A stretch of 64,000 bases of DNA from the NCBI GenBank assembly GCA_006384855.1, contig VCJN01000490.1:1-64000 (forward strand). Reading direction: 5' to 3'. This stretch comes from Tetraselmis striata (taxonomy: Eukaryota; Chlorophyta; Chlorodendrophyceae; Chlorodendrales; Chlorodendraceae). A program made the translations under genes and the position numbers. Under the pieces are notes generated by a model that was not told the origin of the DNA, made no database searches, and worked only from the letters and a program-made list of their open reading frames with translations. Below are positions 12,077-22,400 of the stretch, in pieces; positions within the stretch are counted from its first letter, which is position 1, and each line of letters opens with the position of its first letter.

Positions 12077-12579
12077 CTACTGCGCCTTCTGCTCTGCGCC
12101 CTTTGATACGTTGTCTTCCGTGAGCGTAATGAACGACGTCGACAGCTCCCGATAGAGCTCCACAATCTACGGGCGGAGCGGGCAGCACGACCTCAGGGTT
12201 ACGCCTGCCAGGCGGCATGGAGTGGGCCGCACATAGGCGCGTCCAGGGAGGTGGGGCGCGCGCGGGAGCACCTTGGCGAGATTGCTGTTCAGCTCCTGGA
12301 TGAGGTGGAAGTTCCTGTCCAGCCCCTCCGATGTCTTGCTTTCATGGTTTGCATTTATTTCGCTGAGCAGCACCCTAGGGGGGGGGGGGGGGGGGGGGGG
12401 GGGGGGGCGCTCTATCAGCTGTGCCCTAAGCATGTAAAGTGCTCTTGACAACCGCTACACTCTGCACAGCACGAGGCAAGCGGCAAGTCGCCTTACTTGT
12501 TCCTGTCCAGAATTCCCTGTACAGAGTTGAACTTCCCCACGCCAGGCCAGTTTATCTTGGAGCTCAGGAACTCCTCCAT
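12077..12579 (-). CDS. ELF4-domain (EARLY FLOWERING 4-like) protein
   Basis: This is a small protein with the ELF4 domain (DUF1313). In plants ELF4 is part of the evening complex of the circadian clock. Chlamydomonas also has an ELF4-domain clock protein. Three exons on the minus strand: 12579-12497, 12374-12272 and 12166-12077, spliced to about 91 residues. Exon 1 reads MEEFLSSKINWPGVGKF then NSVQGILDRN. Exon 2 holds the diagnostic core LLSEINANHESK followed by LDRNFHLIQELNSNLAK. Exon 3 reads IVELYRELSTSF and ends GAEQKAQ, TAG. All junctions keep frame with GT-AG ends. ELF4 of Arabidopsis is 111 residues, so the length fits. The first intron begins GTAAGG and carries a 30-nt C run directly before its acceptor TAG. 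Confidence 0.8.
12378..12407 (-). repeat. poly(C) polypyrimidine tract at the ELF4-like intron 1 acceptor
   Basis: Thirty G on the + strand, that is thirty C on the coding strand, sit immediately before the TAG acceptor of intron 1. The tract itself serves as the polypyrimidine tract. Confidence 0.9.
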
Positions 12580-13406
12580 GCTGCGCGCACAGACCGCCCA
12601 CGGCTTACGCAGGCGACAGTGCAGGCAGACCGCCTCCACAGGTGGCTGCAGACAGGCGCCCCCGCTGCAAAACCTCGTGCAGCGCCCTGCTATGCTCACC
12701 TGGCGGGTGTGGTGCTGTCCGCAGCGGTGTCCAGGAGTATAAGGGTGCAGCTTCTCCTGTGTCGCGCAGCACGGCAGCGGTCGCGGATGAGCTTGAGTTT
12801 AACTCCCCCCCCCTCCCCCTGCGCCGTGTATTGCGCCGGGTGCTGTGAAGTAGGCCGCTGCCGGCTATACGATGCTTAGCAACCGCCAGCCGTGTGTCCT
12901 CTGTTGGCTGTGTGCTTTTGCGTGCTTGTGTATCTGCAGGTCTCTACAGCGTTATTGCTACTTCGCTGTGAAGCTCGGGTCAGGCGCGCCCGGCCGGAAA
13001 GTTGGTCCCGGCGAGACGGCGACGACAGCTGCGGCAGCATATCGGGCAACTCGCAGGCGACAGGCGACAGCACAGCAGTCGGACACATGAGCAGCGCCGC
13101 CACGAGACGAAGAAACGATATTTCAATGCCGGATTAATAATGAAATTTGTATGGAATTATATGCGAGTTTACATTTGCACCTACAGTAGTGTACCCGTAC
13201 AGGCTACGGGCCTACGGCTGCAGCCCTATTGTAGTATATGGATGCTGTGAAGTTCCAGCGCCCGTCGTCATGACGGCAGAATCGGGAAAATCAGTCGCCG
13301 TCGTATAAATGTGTATCCTGTAGCGCACAGCCACACATAGAAGGTCAACAATAAACAAAGCTCAGTTTTGCTCGAGGTTTGCGCGCGCGAGGTAGGGACT
13401 ACCAAA
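12580..13406. other. upstream region of the ELF4-like gene, no gene seen
   Basis: Several open frames overlap here on both strands but none shows a recognisable domain. The composition shifts from GC-rich (12,600-13,080) to AT-richer (13,100-13,400) towards the mobile element. Promoter elements for the minus-strand ELF4-like gene would be expected in the first few hundred bases. Confidence 0.4.
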
Positions 13407-13662
13407 GAAATGATCTTCTGAATAACAAGTTTATGTGGTTCCTCCCTTCCTGACCGCTTTTCCGGCTACCGTTGCTGCCAAGAAGTGGTACCGGTTACTA
13501 GTTCACCCGTCACGCCCTTTTGAGTGCCACACGGTCGTAGACATAAAAGCAGCCGTAACACTTGCCAACATCTTCATGACATTTTCGTTGTGTTACACAC
13601 ATCGATTAACTGTGTCGTAACATATGTTGCGAGCAAGTAGGACGCAGGTAGTTGTTTCAAGA
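13407..13662 (+). repeat. left direct repeat of the recombinase element
   Basis: It shares with 16028-16288 the ordered phrases AAATGATCT, ACCGCTTTTC, TTACTAGTTCACCCGTC, GCGCCCTTTTGAGT (near match), AGACATAAA and TTTCGTTGTGTTACACA. Divergence is clear, with small indels. Confidence 0.7.
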
Positions 13663-13754
13663 CCCCCCCCCCCCCCCCCCCCCCCCGGCTCACCATCCGT
13701 GTGTGTGATTAACATCCGTACGATCATTCGTGCGTCACGTTCGTGCGCGTCGCC

Positions 13755-13985
13755 ATGTCAAATGGAGAGGAACCCGTCGCCGAGCTGACGCTTCTTTCGC
13801 TCCAAGCAGATTACATGCATGCCCAGTCTACATTGATGCGCGAGCTCACATCGACGTTGGCCCAATTGACGGCTCGTAAACGTGTTGTTGATGGCGACGG
13901 AGCACATGGCCATGGTTCCGGGCAGCGCATCGCGGGACAACCGACAGGCAGAGGGGAGCCGCAGTGCTCCTCGTCGACTTCTTAG
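13755..13985 (+). pseudogene. gag-like small ORF of the recombinase element
   Basis: The ORF starts MSNGEEPVAELTLLSLQ and is predicted helical (LMRELTSTLAQLTARK). After about 50 residues the reading seems to continue in a second frame (SASDEDDYLAVRKLLQRGEYGHEDV at 13990-14100), a pattern seen in structural proteins of algal retroelements. The function is inferred only from position in front of the recombinase. Confidence 0.4.
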
Positions 13986-14639
13986 AGCTACCCGTATTGG
14001 AGCAAAATCCGCGAGTGACGAGGACGATTACCTCGCGGTGCGAAAACTACTGCAACGAGGAGAGTATGGCCACGAAGACGTTCGAAATTCAGCGGAAAGC
14101 ATCATGGGCTTTTCCCTTATTTTGCGTAGCGCGACATGACTAACGATTACTACCTCAAGCAGGATGACCGGTGTCTGCCGGCTCATGAGAAGTACCTTTG
14201 GATAACGTGTTAATTTTGGGGCCCACATGGTTGCTCTTTTCGTGGCCCTCGACTACCTGCTACCTTACGTCCCTGCTGCTAATCAAGACTTCACCCCCTA
14301 CCTGCATTTGGGCCTTGCGATTTTCGGGGACCTGATGGAGGACTATGAGCGTCGGTCTTCGAGGCGACGGTCGCCAACAGCGTGAAGGCTGCCGCCACCG
14401 ATGTGGTGGCTGTGGTGATCGCTAGACGCGGGCGTGGACGTGGGCGTGATGGCGATCGCGGGCGTGGGCGCGAAGGTAGTGAGCACGAGTTACGGCGTGG
14501 GGCGCGCCTTTCGTCGGCAGAGCTGCTAGTGCTCTGCGAGGTCATCTTTCGGGTACCGCTGCACAGCGAAGCTCTGCAGCTCAACGGCGGGATGAGCGCC
14601 ATGTGTCCGGACCGAACCCCCCCCCTCCCCCCCCCCACC

Positions 14640-15960
14640 CACCCAGTTCACGGAGTTTTGCCACGACTCCGAGAACATCAACCCGTTGGAGGCGACAACT
14701 GCCACTGTCATCGGGTACTAGATTGTACGTCGCTTGGATTGGTGAGCGGGGTCACAGTGGGGCGGCTAAATCGTTGCAGCCCTACCTATCCGCAATCAAC
14801 ATGTCCTTCGAGCTACACAACATCGACCCCGTCGCTAAGGACAGCATGCACCTCACCGCCGCGCGTCGTGGCTTGCTGCTATAAGGCAACGCCGCATGGA
14901 GGCTGCCGCTGTACGAGTCCCATTGTTTTGCTGATGTCGTGTACAACCTCGTAGAGCGGACCGAGTTGATTTTGTATGCAATTCCCCCCCCCCCCCCCCC
15001 CCCCCCCGCCCCAGTACCAGTTCGACTTCTGAGCCCCCATGGCCTCGATTGTCCTCGCTAGAGGTGTTGACACTGCTGTACATTAGACAATGTAGTAGCT
15101 AGGGCATGGGTATTTGTATTTTAGCACATATCTGAGTGGTACGAGCACCGCGCTACGCACGCGCCGCGGGCACCGCATCGCGCTAGCCATATAAGCGTTC
15201 TGCGCTCCGGGCTTGCTCACTTCTCTATAACTAGACTCTCTCCCAGCCATGGGCTTCCGCCTCCCAGCAACCCCGGCTCATGCCGGGACGTGCGACATGA
15301 GCCATCACGTCGGTTGCGGGGAGGTTGCGCATGACAAGAGGACTTCCTGGCATAACCTGCTGAGTGCGGGACGTGCATGTCGATTCCAAGAACATCACCC
15401 TGCATGTGTACCGAAGGGACGCGCCGGACGGGCGGCGCGGCCTGGATTACCTACGTGTGATGTTCCTCCTTCATGTCGGAGCACCCCCGCGTCGCCCGTC
15501 TCGTGCACTACCAACACTTGATCATCGACGTGAGCCCAGTCTGCCCCGCCCTTGGTCCCTGTTGCCTTGGCCGAGACAAACTATTGGGGGGGTCACCCTG
15601 AGCGAGCAGTCCAAATCTTGGACTGCCGCTACAATGTCGGACTGGCTCTCTCCTACGGCCGTCTTTCTCGTCGGTGCTGCCCCTCCCGCCGGCACTTCCT
15701 GGACCTCTCACATCCTTATTCGCAAGGGTGCAGCTTCTGCTGCTGCTGCTGCTGTCCCACATTCGCCATCAAGGCGGCTGGGCCACAAACTCCGACGTCG
15801 TTCTAGGCTACATCGACACCGTCCTCCCTTCACTTGGCGCGTGGTTCTTCTTCGGTCACATCGCGCCCCTTCGCCACTTCCAAGTTCAAGAAGACTCCTT
15901 AGCGGTGGCCTTCCCGGTGCCCCCTTCGTAAGCTGGCGCTACTGGGTATAAGGGGCCCCC
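14640..15960 (+). pseudogene. tyrosine recombinase fragments
   Basis: The N-terminal SAM-like domain is visible at 14640-14884, with LYVAWIGERG and LQPYLSAIN followed by TAARRGLLL. After a stop and a degenerate stretch with a C tract, the catalytic domain appears at 15370-15460 (VDSKNITLHVYRRDAPDG) and 15700-15870 (IRKGAASAAA, then GGWATNSDVVLGYID and GAWFFFG). The R-K-G segment, the GGW segment and the GYID tyrosine match the H-x-x-R...H/W...Y layout of phage-integrase-type recombinases. A frame change inside a GCT run near 15740 and several stops make it non-functional. Confidence 0.65.
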
Positions 15961-16027
15961 TTCTGCTTCTTCAAGCCACCGCTCTCTCCGTAGTTCGCTC
16001 ATCACTAGCAAAACCAGACTTAACTTT

Positions 16028-16288
16028 GAAATGATCTAAACTAGTTAATGGGGTTTCCTCCTTTCCCGAACCGCTTTTCTGGTTACCGTTGCTTCTAAGT
16101 GGTACAAGTTACTAGTTCACCCGTCGTTGCGCCCTTTTGAGTACAGCACGAGTAGACATAAATAAAAACCACCGTAACAGCTTAGCCTGCCATCTTCCAG
16201 TTTCGTTGTGTTACACATGCACAGCGCCCTCCCTGACTCCGTTTCCTGGTGTTATGCGGTGAAGAGTACAGGTAGCTGGCTTGAAGAT
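16028..16288 (+). repeat. right direct repeat of the recombinase element
   Basis: This is the partner of 13407-13662 in the same orientation. Confidence 0.7.
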
Positions 16289-17186
16289 ATTCACTAGGTC
16301 ACAATATTAGGCTATGGGCCATAATGATGGGCCGTAGGGAAAACTTCATCCACGCTTTCCTATAGCTTGTAACGACCGCTATAAGGGTACGACCACACAC
16401 CAGGAAAGTAAATGTACATTTCGCCCCGGGTCATCGGCAGAAGCCGCCCATCACTTGACCTCTTCCGCCACCTGCAGTCGCAGGTCTGGAATAGCCATTT
16501 GACACACTACACACCGGTACTCGTTCCAGCCTAACAGCATGATATGGCGCCGAAGCGAAACAACACGTCCGCCTGTTGGCGCAGCCACCATTCAACCACC
16601 CGCGGTCATCGCGCGGGGCGGCCGCCGGGGCCCCGCCTTGCTGATTGATTTTAATACTGCAGTTACAAATATCATCGGGGTTTTCAATGAAGGACTGCTG
16701 GTGCTGCCAGAGCAATAGCAAATTCTCAGAGCAGCCATGGTCCACGGAGCAGGTAATTTGAAGCGCGGGGGAGGACGCGGATTTCGTTTACGTAAATACG
16801 CCACTACTAATATCGCGAAACAAATGTTTGCTTTCTTAAGCAGAGAAATACTGAAGAGAATGCAGTCAGCAAACGGGCTCCTGGAACGTGGTTTGCTGTT
16901 GAGACATAAAACAATTTACCTTGAAGCACTGGTTCAACAATCCTCGTATTTAGGCGTTCAAGGTGTGAGCCAGGACACACACATCACACTATTATTTTAT
17001 TCAGCAGCTGCATGCAACTAGTAGGCTGATCGGGCAAGCCAATATGAAGGTGCATGCACGGACCTCGCACAGCCACAAGCGCACTGCCTGGGTGTGGTTG
17101 GCAGCGGTGCAGCACTGCGAATGCTAGTGCAGGCGCTGTATCATACTGCCCGCAAGATCAAGGCCCCCCCCCCCCCCCCCCCCTTC

Positions 17187-17224
<38 letters not shown>

Positions 17225-17409
17225 GACAACGCTCATCATGCCTAGCTGTGATGCCAGCTCTATGACTATGAAAGGTGCGGGTGGCATATCCCAGCGGCTT
17301 GGATCACAGAACGGAATGCGGCCGATCTTTTGAGCACTCAGAGACTGGACGGAGTAAAGTATGCATTACCACTGTGCCCGATAGGGCCTCCCTTCCTCAG
17401 CTCAGGACT
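16289..17409. other. intergenic with CA microsatellite, no gene recognised
   Basis: An open frame at 16737-17021 (95 codons, basic, MVHGAGNLKRGGGRG...) has no family I know. At 17162-17183 there is a C tract followed by about 15 CA repeats (17190-17221). Confidence 0.4.
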
Positions 17410-17965
17410 CTACTCAGTGGCGATGGTGCCGCGCTCGGAGATGTAGATGCCGTCCAGGAACTTCCGGATGTCCTTGTTCTTCACCAGGCAGGACTGGTTG
17501 ATGAGCGCGCAGGTCCGGCTGACGTTCTCGATGTTGTTGCCGGTGAGGACGAGCTCGTCCTTCACGTCGGCGGAGCGCACAATCTTCACGCCGTCCAGCA
17601 TGTCGATCTTGCGGACGCGCTTCTCGCCCAGGAAGTTGCGCAGCTCGATGCAGTCACCGCCGCCAACGATGTTGGCGTTGATGGGAAATGGGCATACACC
17701 AGGCGCATCTTGTAGCAGAAGCCGGTGGTCACGCCGGTGATCAGGTTGGCGATGTGCGAGATGGTGGTGCGGATGGAGGCGAGGGCCTTGCCGGCACCGA
17801 AGTGCTTCTCGACGACCACCGTGGTGGCACCCTCCTCGTTCTTCGAGAGGTAGATGTCGACCTGGTACACCAAAAACGTCGATGGTCAGCATCTGCATGT
17901 GAAAGGGCGCTTCCTGTGTGGAGTCTTGCCAGCCGTCCATGATAGCTATCCATCCATCCCCGCCC

Positions 17966-17996
<31 letters not shown>

Positions 17997-18612
17997 AGCC
18001 GACTCTTCTGGCCAGCTGTACCAAATTCGGCCCTGGCCAAGCCATCCAGCAGAAGACAGCGCTCCACCTGCCAGCCGCTACTGCCTCGGCCCAGTGTTTC
18101 CAAGTCCTCCGGGACAACAGGGAGGGGATGTAACAGCGGCAGTATACGGAGGTGTGGCTGCCTCCTCTCGGCTATCTCAGCACCCTCGAGCCTGGGGAGT
18201 CCCCCAGTGCTACCAAGCCTCAAACGCAGGGAGCATAAGCCTGTTCGAGATTGACTGCCAGCATAGAGAAGGTGATTTATGACATGGTTCGCGTCTATGC
18301 GCCTATGTGGTGAGCGGAAGTAGAGATGGCGGGTAGTGGATTCACCCGTTTGTTGGGTCCCCCCGCGCCTGCGCTGCGCCGTGACACGTGCAAGCGACAC
18401 CTCGGAACTCATAGCAGAGTGCATCTGCGGCTAAGCCCACCCGCACACAGCGGGGCGATCCGGGGAGTGCTGCCCCGCTGTACCTTGGCGTGCTTGAAGG
18501 CGCGCTCCAGCTTGCCGCGGGGGCCGGAAACCTTGACATGACGGGCCGACACCTCCACGGTCACCCCCTCGGGGACCGGGATCTCCCGCTTAGAAGCCAT
18601 AAGGCGCACCAT
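17410..18612 (-). CDS. RPL9: cytosolic ribosomal protein uL6 (RPL9), one frameshift
   Basis: This is ribosomal protein L9e (uL6) of the 60S subunit. Exon 1 (18612-18484) encodes [19 protein letters not shown]...[14 protein letters not shown] and splices in phase to exon 2 (17861-17410), starting [11 protein letters not shown]. Exon 2 continues with [77 protein letters not shown]. At ~17687 (CATTTCCCATCAAC) one C is missing from the expected CAYTTCCCCATCAAC, which shifts the frame in the middle of the invariant HFPIN motif. A one-base assembly error is the likeliest cause for such an essential gene. The 622-nt intron holds a 30-nt homopolymer at 17967-17996, here G on the coding strand. Confidence 0.9.
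17967..17996 (+). repeat. 30-nt C tract in the RPL9 intron
   Basis: It is C on the + strand, hence G on the coding strand of RPL9, an exception to the sense-C bias seen in most other introns here. Confidence 0.9.
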
Positions 18613-19468
18613 CGTGCCTGGTCTGTAGGGGGGGGAAGGGGTCAGAGGTCCCGCGAGGTACGCGGTGGGGTCGAGGCTGGCGCGAGAGAGGAACGGGCAG
18701 CCGGCGCGTCGGCGCTCTTGGGCCAGCGTCACAGCAGCGGCGGCGGCGCGGCGGCGGGCGCGCGCACCGAGCGCCGCTGCTGCTATCGCCGCTGCTGCTC
18801 CCGCTGGCGGCGGCGCGGCGCGGAAAACTAGGGTAAATTCTAGGTTTGTGCTGGTACCAGAGGTTATAAGATAGGGTATCAGGGCAGGTCCCTGCACGCC
18901 TTGTTTTTTTTTGGCTGCAGCACGACTCCCAGGGTACTGGTACCCGGGTAGCGCCTATCTGTGCTGTATTTTACTCGCGAATTATCTGCTGCTGCTGCTG
19001 CCGATATGCTGGTACGGGGGTGAGATAATTACCTATTTGCAGCTACATGAGCTAATTGCAGCAGAAGGCGATATATATTATCAGGAAATCACCAACGGGG
19101 GTCAGATGCGGGTTGATGATGCACCGCACGGCTGATGCTGCGCCGGGCCCGCCGGCGAATCGTCGCTTCACCGCTGCTGTCGATCCACCCGCGCTATAAC
19201 CGAGCGGGATGATGATGACGCGATCGCTACTTGCAAGCAGTTCTACGCGTACAGGGCAGCTCACTGCTGCGCATACGCTTGCGGCAACGATACTGACGAG
19301 GAGCCAGTTGTGCTACAAGCGGCGCACCAGCGGCTCCGCGCTCCCCGACGCCGGTTTATCCCCGTCGGGCCGTTAGCCTCCTCCACCACGCCCCCCCCCC
19401 CCCCCCCCCCCCCCGTTCGCCTGTGCTGGGCTGTGGCGAGCACCTGGGGGGCTGCAACGCCGTTAAAG
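18613..19468. other. divergent upstream region of RPL9 and the INTS5-like gene
   Basis: It contains a GC-rich stretch next to RPL9 and an AT-rich stretch (18,950-19,120). The latter includes a segment (~19,041-19,092, TACATGAGCTA...GCAGCAGAAGGCGATAT) that recurs near 2,920. A C tract lies at ~19,391-19,414. Confidence 0.4.
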
Positions 19469-22400
19469 ATGGAACTTGATGGCGATGCCGTCAGCGAGGA
19501 CGGCCAGACCCCGGTAGGTGCACGCAGTCTCCTGTCATGGGCGGTCGGAGTAGCAGGGCGTGCCGGCACTCCGGATGAACGAGCCAACACTGGATTGAAA
19601 GCCCTGCGGGATGGCTCCGCTGCGGAGGTGAGCACAGCGGGCGATACCGTACGCCGTGTAGAACTCGTCGGTATCGTTGGTAACCCCAAAACGCAAAGTT
19701 GCCGCCTGTGTTGCCGGCCTGTGCACAATATGGATCTTACTTTCCAATGGTGCTGTAGGAGCTGGCAGAAATCAGACAGCAGAACGCAGACAATTTACCT
19801 CAGGAGTGGGCAGACGCACTGGACTGCACGAAGTCTGACGCGCTCGATCATCCAGGCGGCACTGGCCGACGCGGGGTAGTGGTGAGTGTTTCGATAGTGC
19901 CTGGTATGTGGGGGCGCTGCTGAGTTTCCGCACCGTGTGCTTGAGGGCGCTGACATGGCGCTGTGGGTGCTGCAAGGGGCTGATTGAGCTGGCAAGGAGG
20001 TGCCTCACGCAGCAGCATGACAACATCTGGGCCCTCGCGCACGCGGCAGAAGTATGTCCGTCCCAAACGACGCAGGCTATTGTGACCGCACTTGCGCTCA
20101 TCGACTGCCAAGACCCCGCTCAGGGCGCCATCACCGCACTCCATGCTGCTGGTGCGTGCCCCCCCCCCCCCCCCCCCCCTCCCCCCCCGCTCCAGTTTGG
20201 TGCCATCTCAGCGATGCCAATACAGTGGCACTCCTCTTCCTGATGGTCCGTGGGGATCCCCGGCGGACTGATCACGCGTCTCCCCTACCCACCTCCTCAA
20301 GTGGTACTCGAGCTGGCTGCGGAGGGGAGCCCTGATGAGGTACAGCATGGATTGGTCGGCATCGCGGAGTCAATTCACACAGCAGGGGCGACAGGCGGGG
20401 GCGACCCACTTCCTGATAACGCAGCCAATGCGCTGCTGACCTGCGCGGCTCTGAGCAAGAAGGCGGCGCAGGCGCTGGGCGCACGCCTACTGGCCATGGT
20501 GTATGGCTCCACCAGGGAGGCTGATATCCGCAAGCAGCCCCGGCGGTTCCTCCCGGCGCGCCAGTGGATCAAGGTGGGAACTCCCCCCCCCCCCCCCCCT
20601 CCCCTGCTGTATCCACCTGCGGGGTGCAGCGCTCTGTTTCCTCGCAGCGGCGCGCGTGGCTGAACATGCGCTGGGTGTCAGGACGCGCTGGGCGCGGAGG
20701 CCGTGGAATGCGCACACCCGGAGTGCGCCTGGCTGCAGCTGCTCCTCCAACAGCACCTGACTGACATCGGGGCGGAGGCTCTCCTGCACCTGCTGCAGCC
20801 TTTGCCAGGTGCAGGAGCTCGCATGCTACCCCCCGCAAGCCCTCACCCCCCGTCCTGCTGGCAGCGGCAACACGGTCCGCAGCAACACCTGACGTGATGC
20901 CGCCCGATGCCTTGTAGGCGCTGGTGAAAGAGACAGAGCGTGCTGGCAGGTCCAGGACTGGCTGGTGGGCCTGGTCGGTGCCAGCCAGCCTGCATGGGTC
21001 TGCTGCGCTCTCATCATGTTACCATGCCCTCAGAATATACCGGCACCTGACTGGCTGCTGCCGGTGTGATGTGCGCAGGTGACCCGCGCCGGCAGCGACC
21101 GACTGGCCACCAGCATGGATGGCTCCACTGACCCTGCCCACGCGGATCTGTACGCCTTCGTTCAGGGACTCGAGATGAAAGCCGCGGAGGTGTATAAGCA
21201 GGTATGTGTACGCATGCGGGGCTCTTTGCCAGTGCATGCCGGGCTTGGGTGTGTGTGTGTGTGATTTACACAGACACATAGCACGCCACACAGCGACTGA
21301 TTTCTGGCTGGGTGTCCGACGGCGCCGCCCAGGCTCAAGGCGCAGGCACTGGGCAGGAACCCCTGGCTGGCGAGCTGGCGGAGTTCTTGGGGTTGACAGG
21401 AAGCCCCACAACAGGTGATCCGCTCCGAGGCGGCCATGGCCATGCTGCCATGACCTCCGCTGCTGCAACCCCCACAGCGATTCTCGGTGGCGGCTGGCCG
21501 CGGCTGACGGGGCCGCTGTGCCGCTCTGCCAGGTGCCGCCATTCTGCAGAGCCTGTGGGCGCTGTGTGCGGAGCGCCCGCAGGCGCTGTCTGACTTCTAC
21601 AGGTTGTTGCAGGCGCTTGCGGCAGGTGGGGCCCGCTTGGGGTGCGTTGCGGCCCGGTGGCGGCGATAGTGCCCACCGCTGCCTCACTAAGTTTTCACCT
21701 GGCCAACGCGACACACGCGCATTATTGCACACAGGCGGCGCGTGGCACGAGATCGAGCTGTGGATCTCGCTGCAAGTGACGCGCTATTTGGAGGACGCCA
21801 GCGTGGCGGCGGCGGCGGGCGCCAGCGCAGCGCCGCCGGTGGACATGCTGCTCCAGCTGGTGAACCGGCTGGTCTCCGAGGAGCACGGCGCCGCGACCCG
21901 GCTGAAGGGGGTGTTCCAGCGGCAGTGGGGCCGGCTGGCGCAGATCCTGCCAAAGCTTTCGCCGCCGGTGTCGGCGGGCGCGATCGCCACCACGCGCTCT
22001 GTGCTCAAGCTGCTGTCGGCCACCTACACCCCGGAAGTATCAGCCCCCCCAGGTGCGCGGCGCACGAACCACGGAATTCTTGTCTGCCCCGGCCCGGTAC
22101 ATGGACCTCCTCGGTTGGCCCATGTGCCGGCCGCCTGCCAGGGGGCGCGCTGACACGGGCGCTGCCGCTGCTGTCGGCGGGCAGGCTGGGGTGGCCGGGA
22201 GGGCGCGACCGTGCTCGTGGCCTGCTTGCTTGGGCTGCTGGGAGCCGATACGGGGCCAGGCTCGCAAAGCCGGGCGCACCTGGCCGCGCTGGAGGAGTCA
22301 AAATCGGTGCTGGTGACGCTGGCGTGCACCAACATCGAGGTGTTCTCGGAGGTGGGGCCGCAATGCGCAGTTCCGCCACCGATGGGGGTCGCACGACTCA

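Larger units (their letters stand above)
13407..16288 (+). mobile_element. decayed tyrosine-recombinase element with flanking direct repeats
   Basis: Two diverged direct repeats of about 255 bp (13407-13662 and 16028-16288) flank roughly 2.4 kb. The interior contains a gag-like small ORF and a broken tyrosine recombinase. This layout resembles DIRS/PAT/Ngaro-type retroelements or a Crypton-like element. I see no reverse transcriptase inside, so it is either a deletion derivative or a recombinase-only element. C tracts occur at ~13663-13686 and ~14985-15007. Indels and stops throughout show it is old. Confidence 0.6.
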
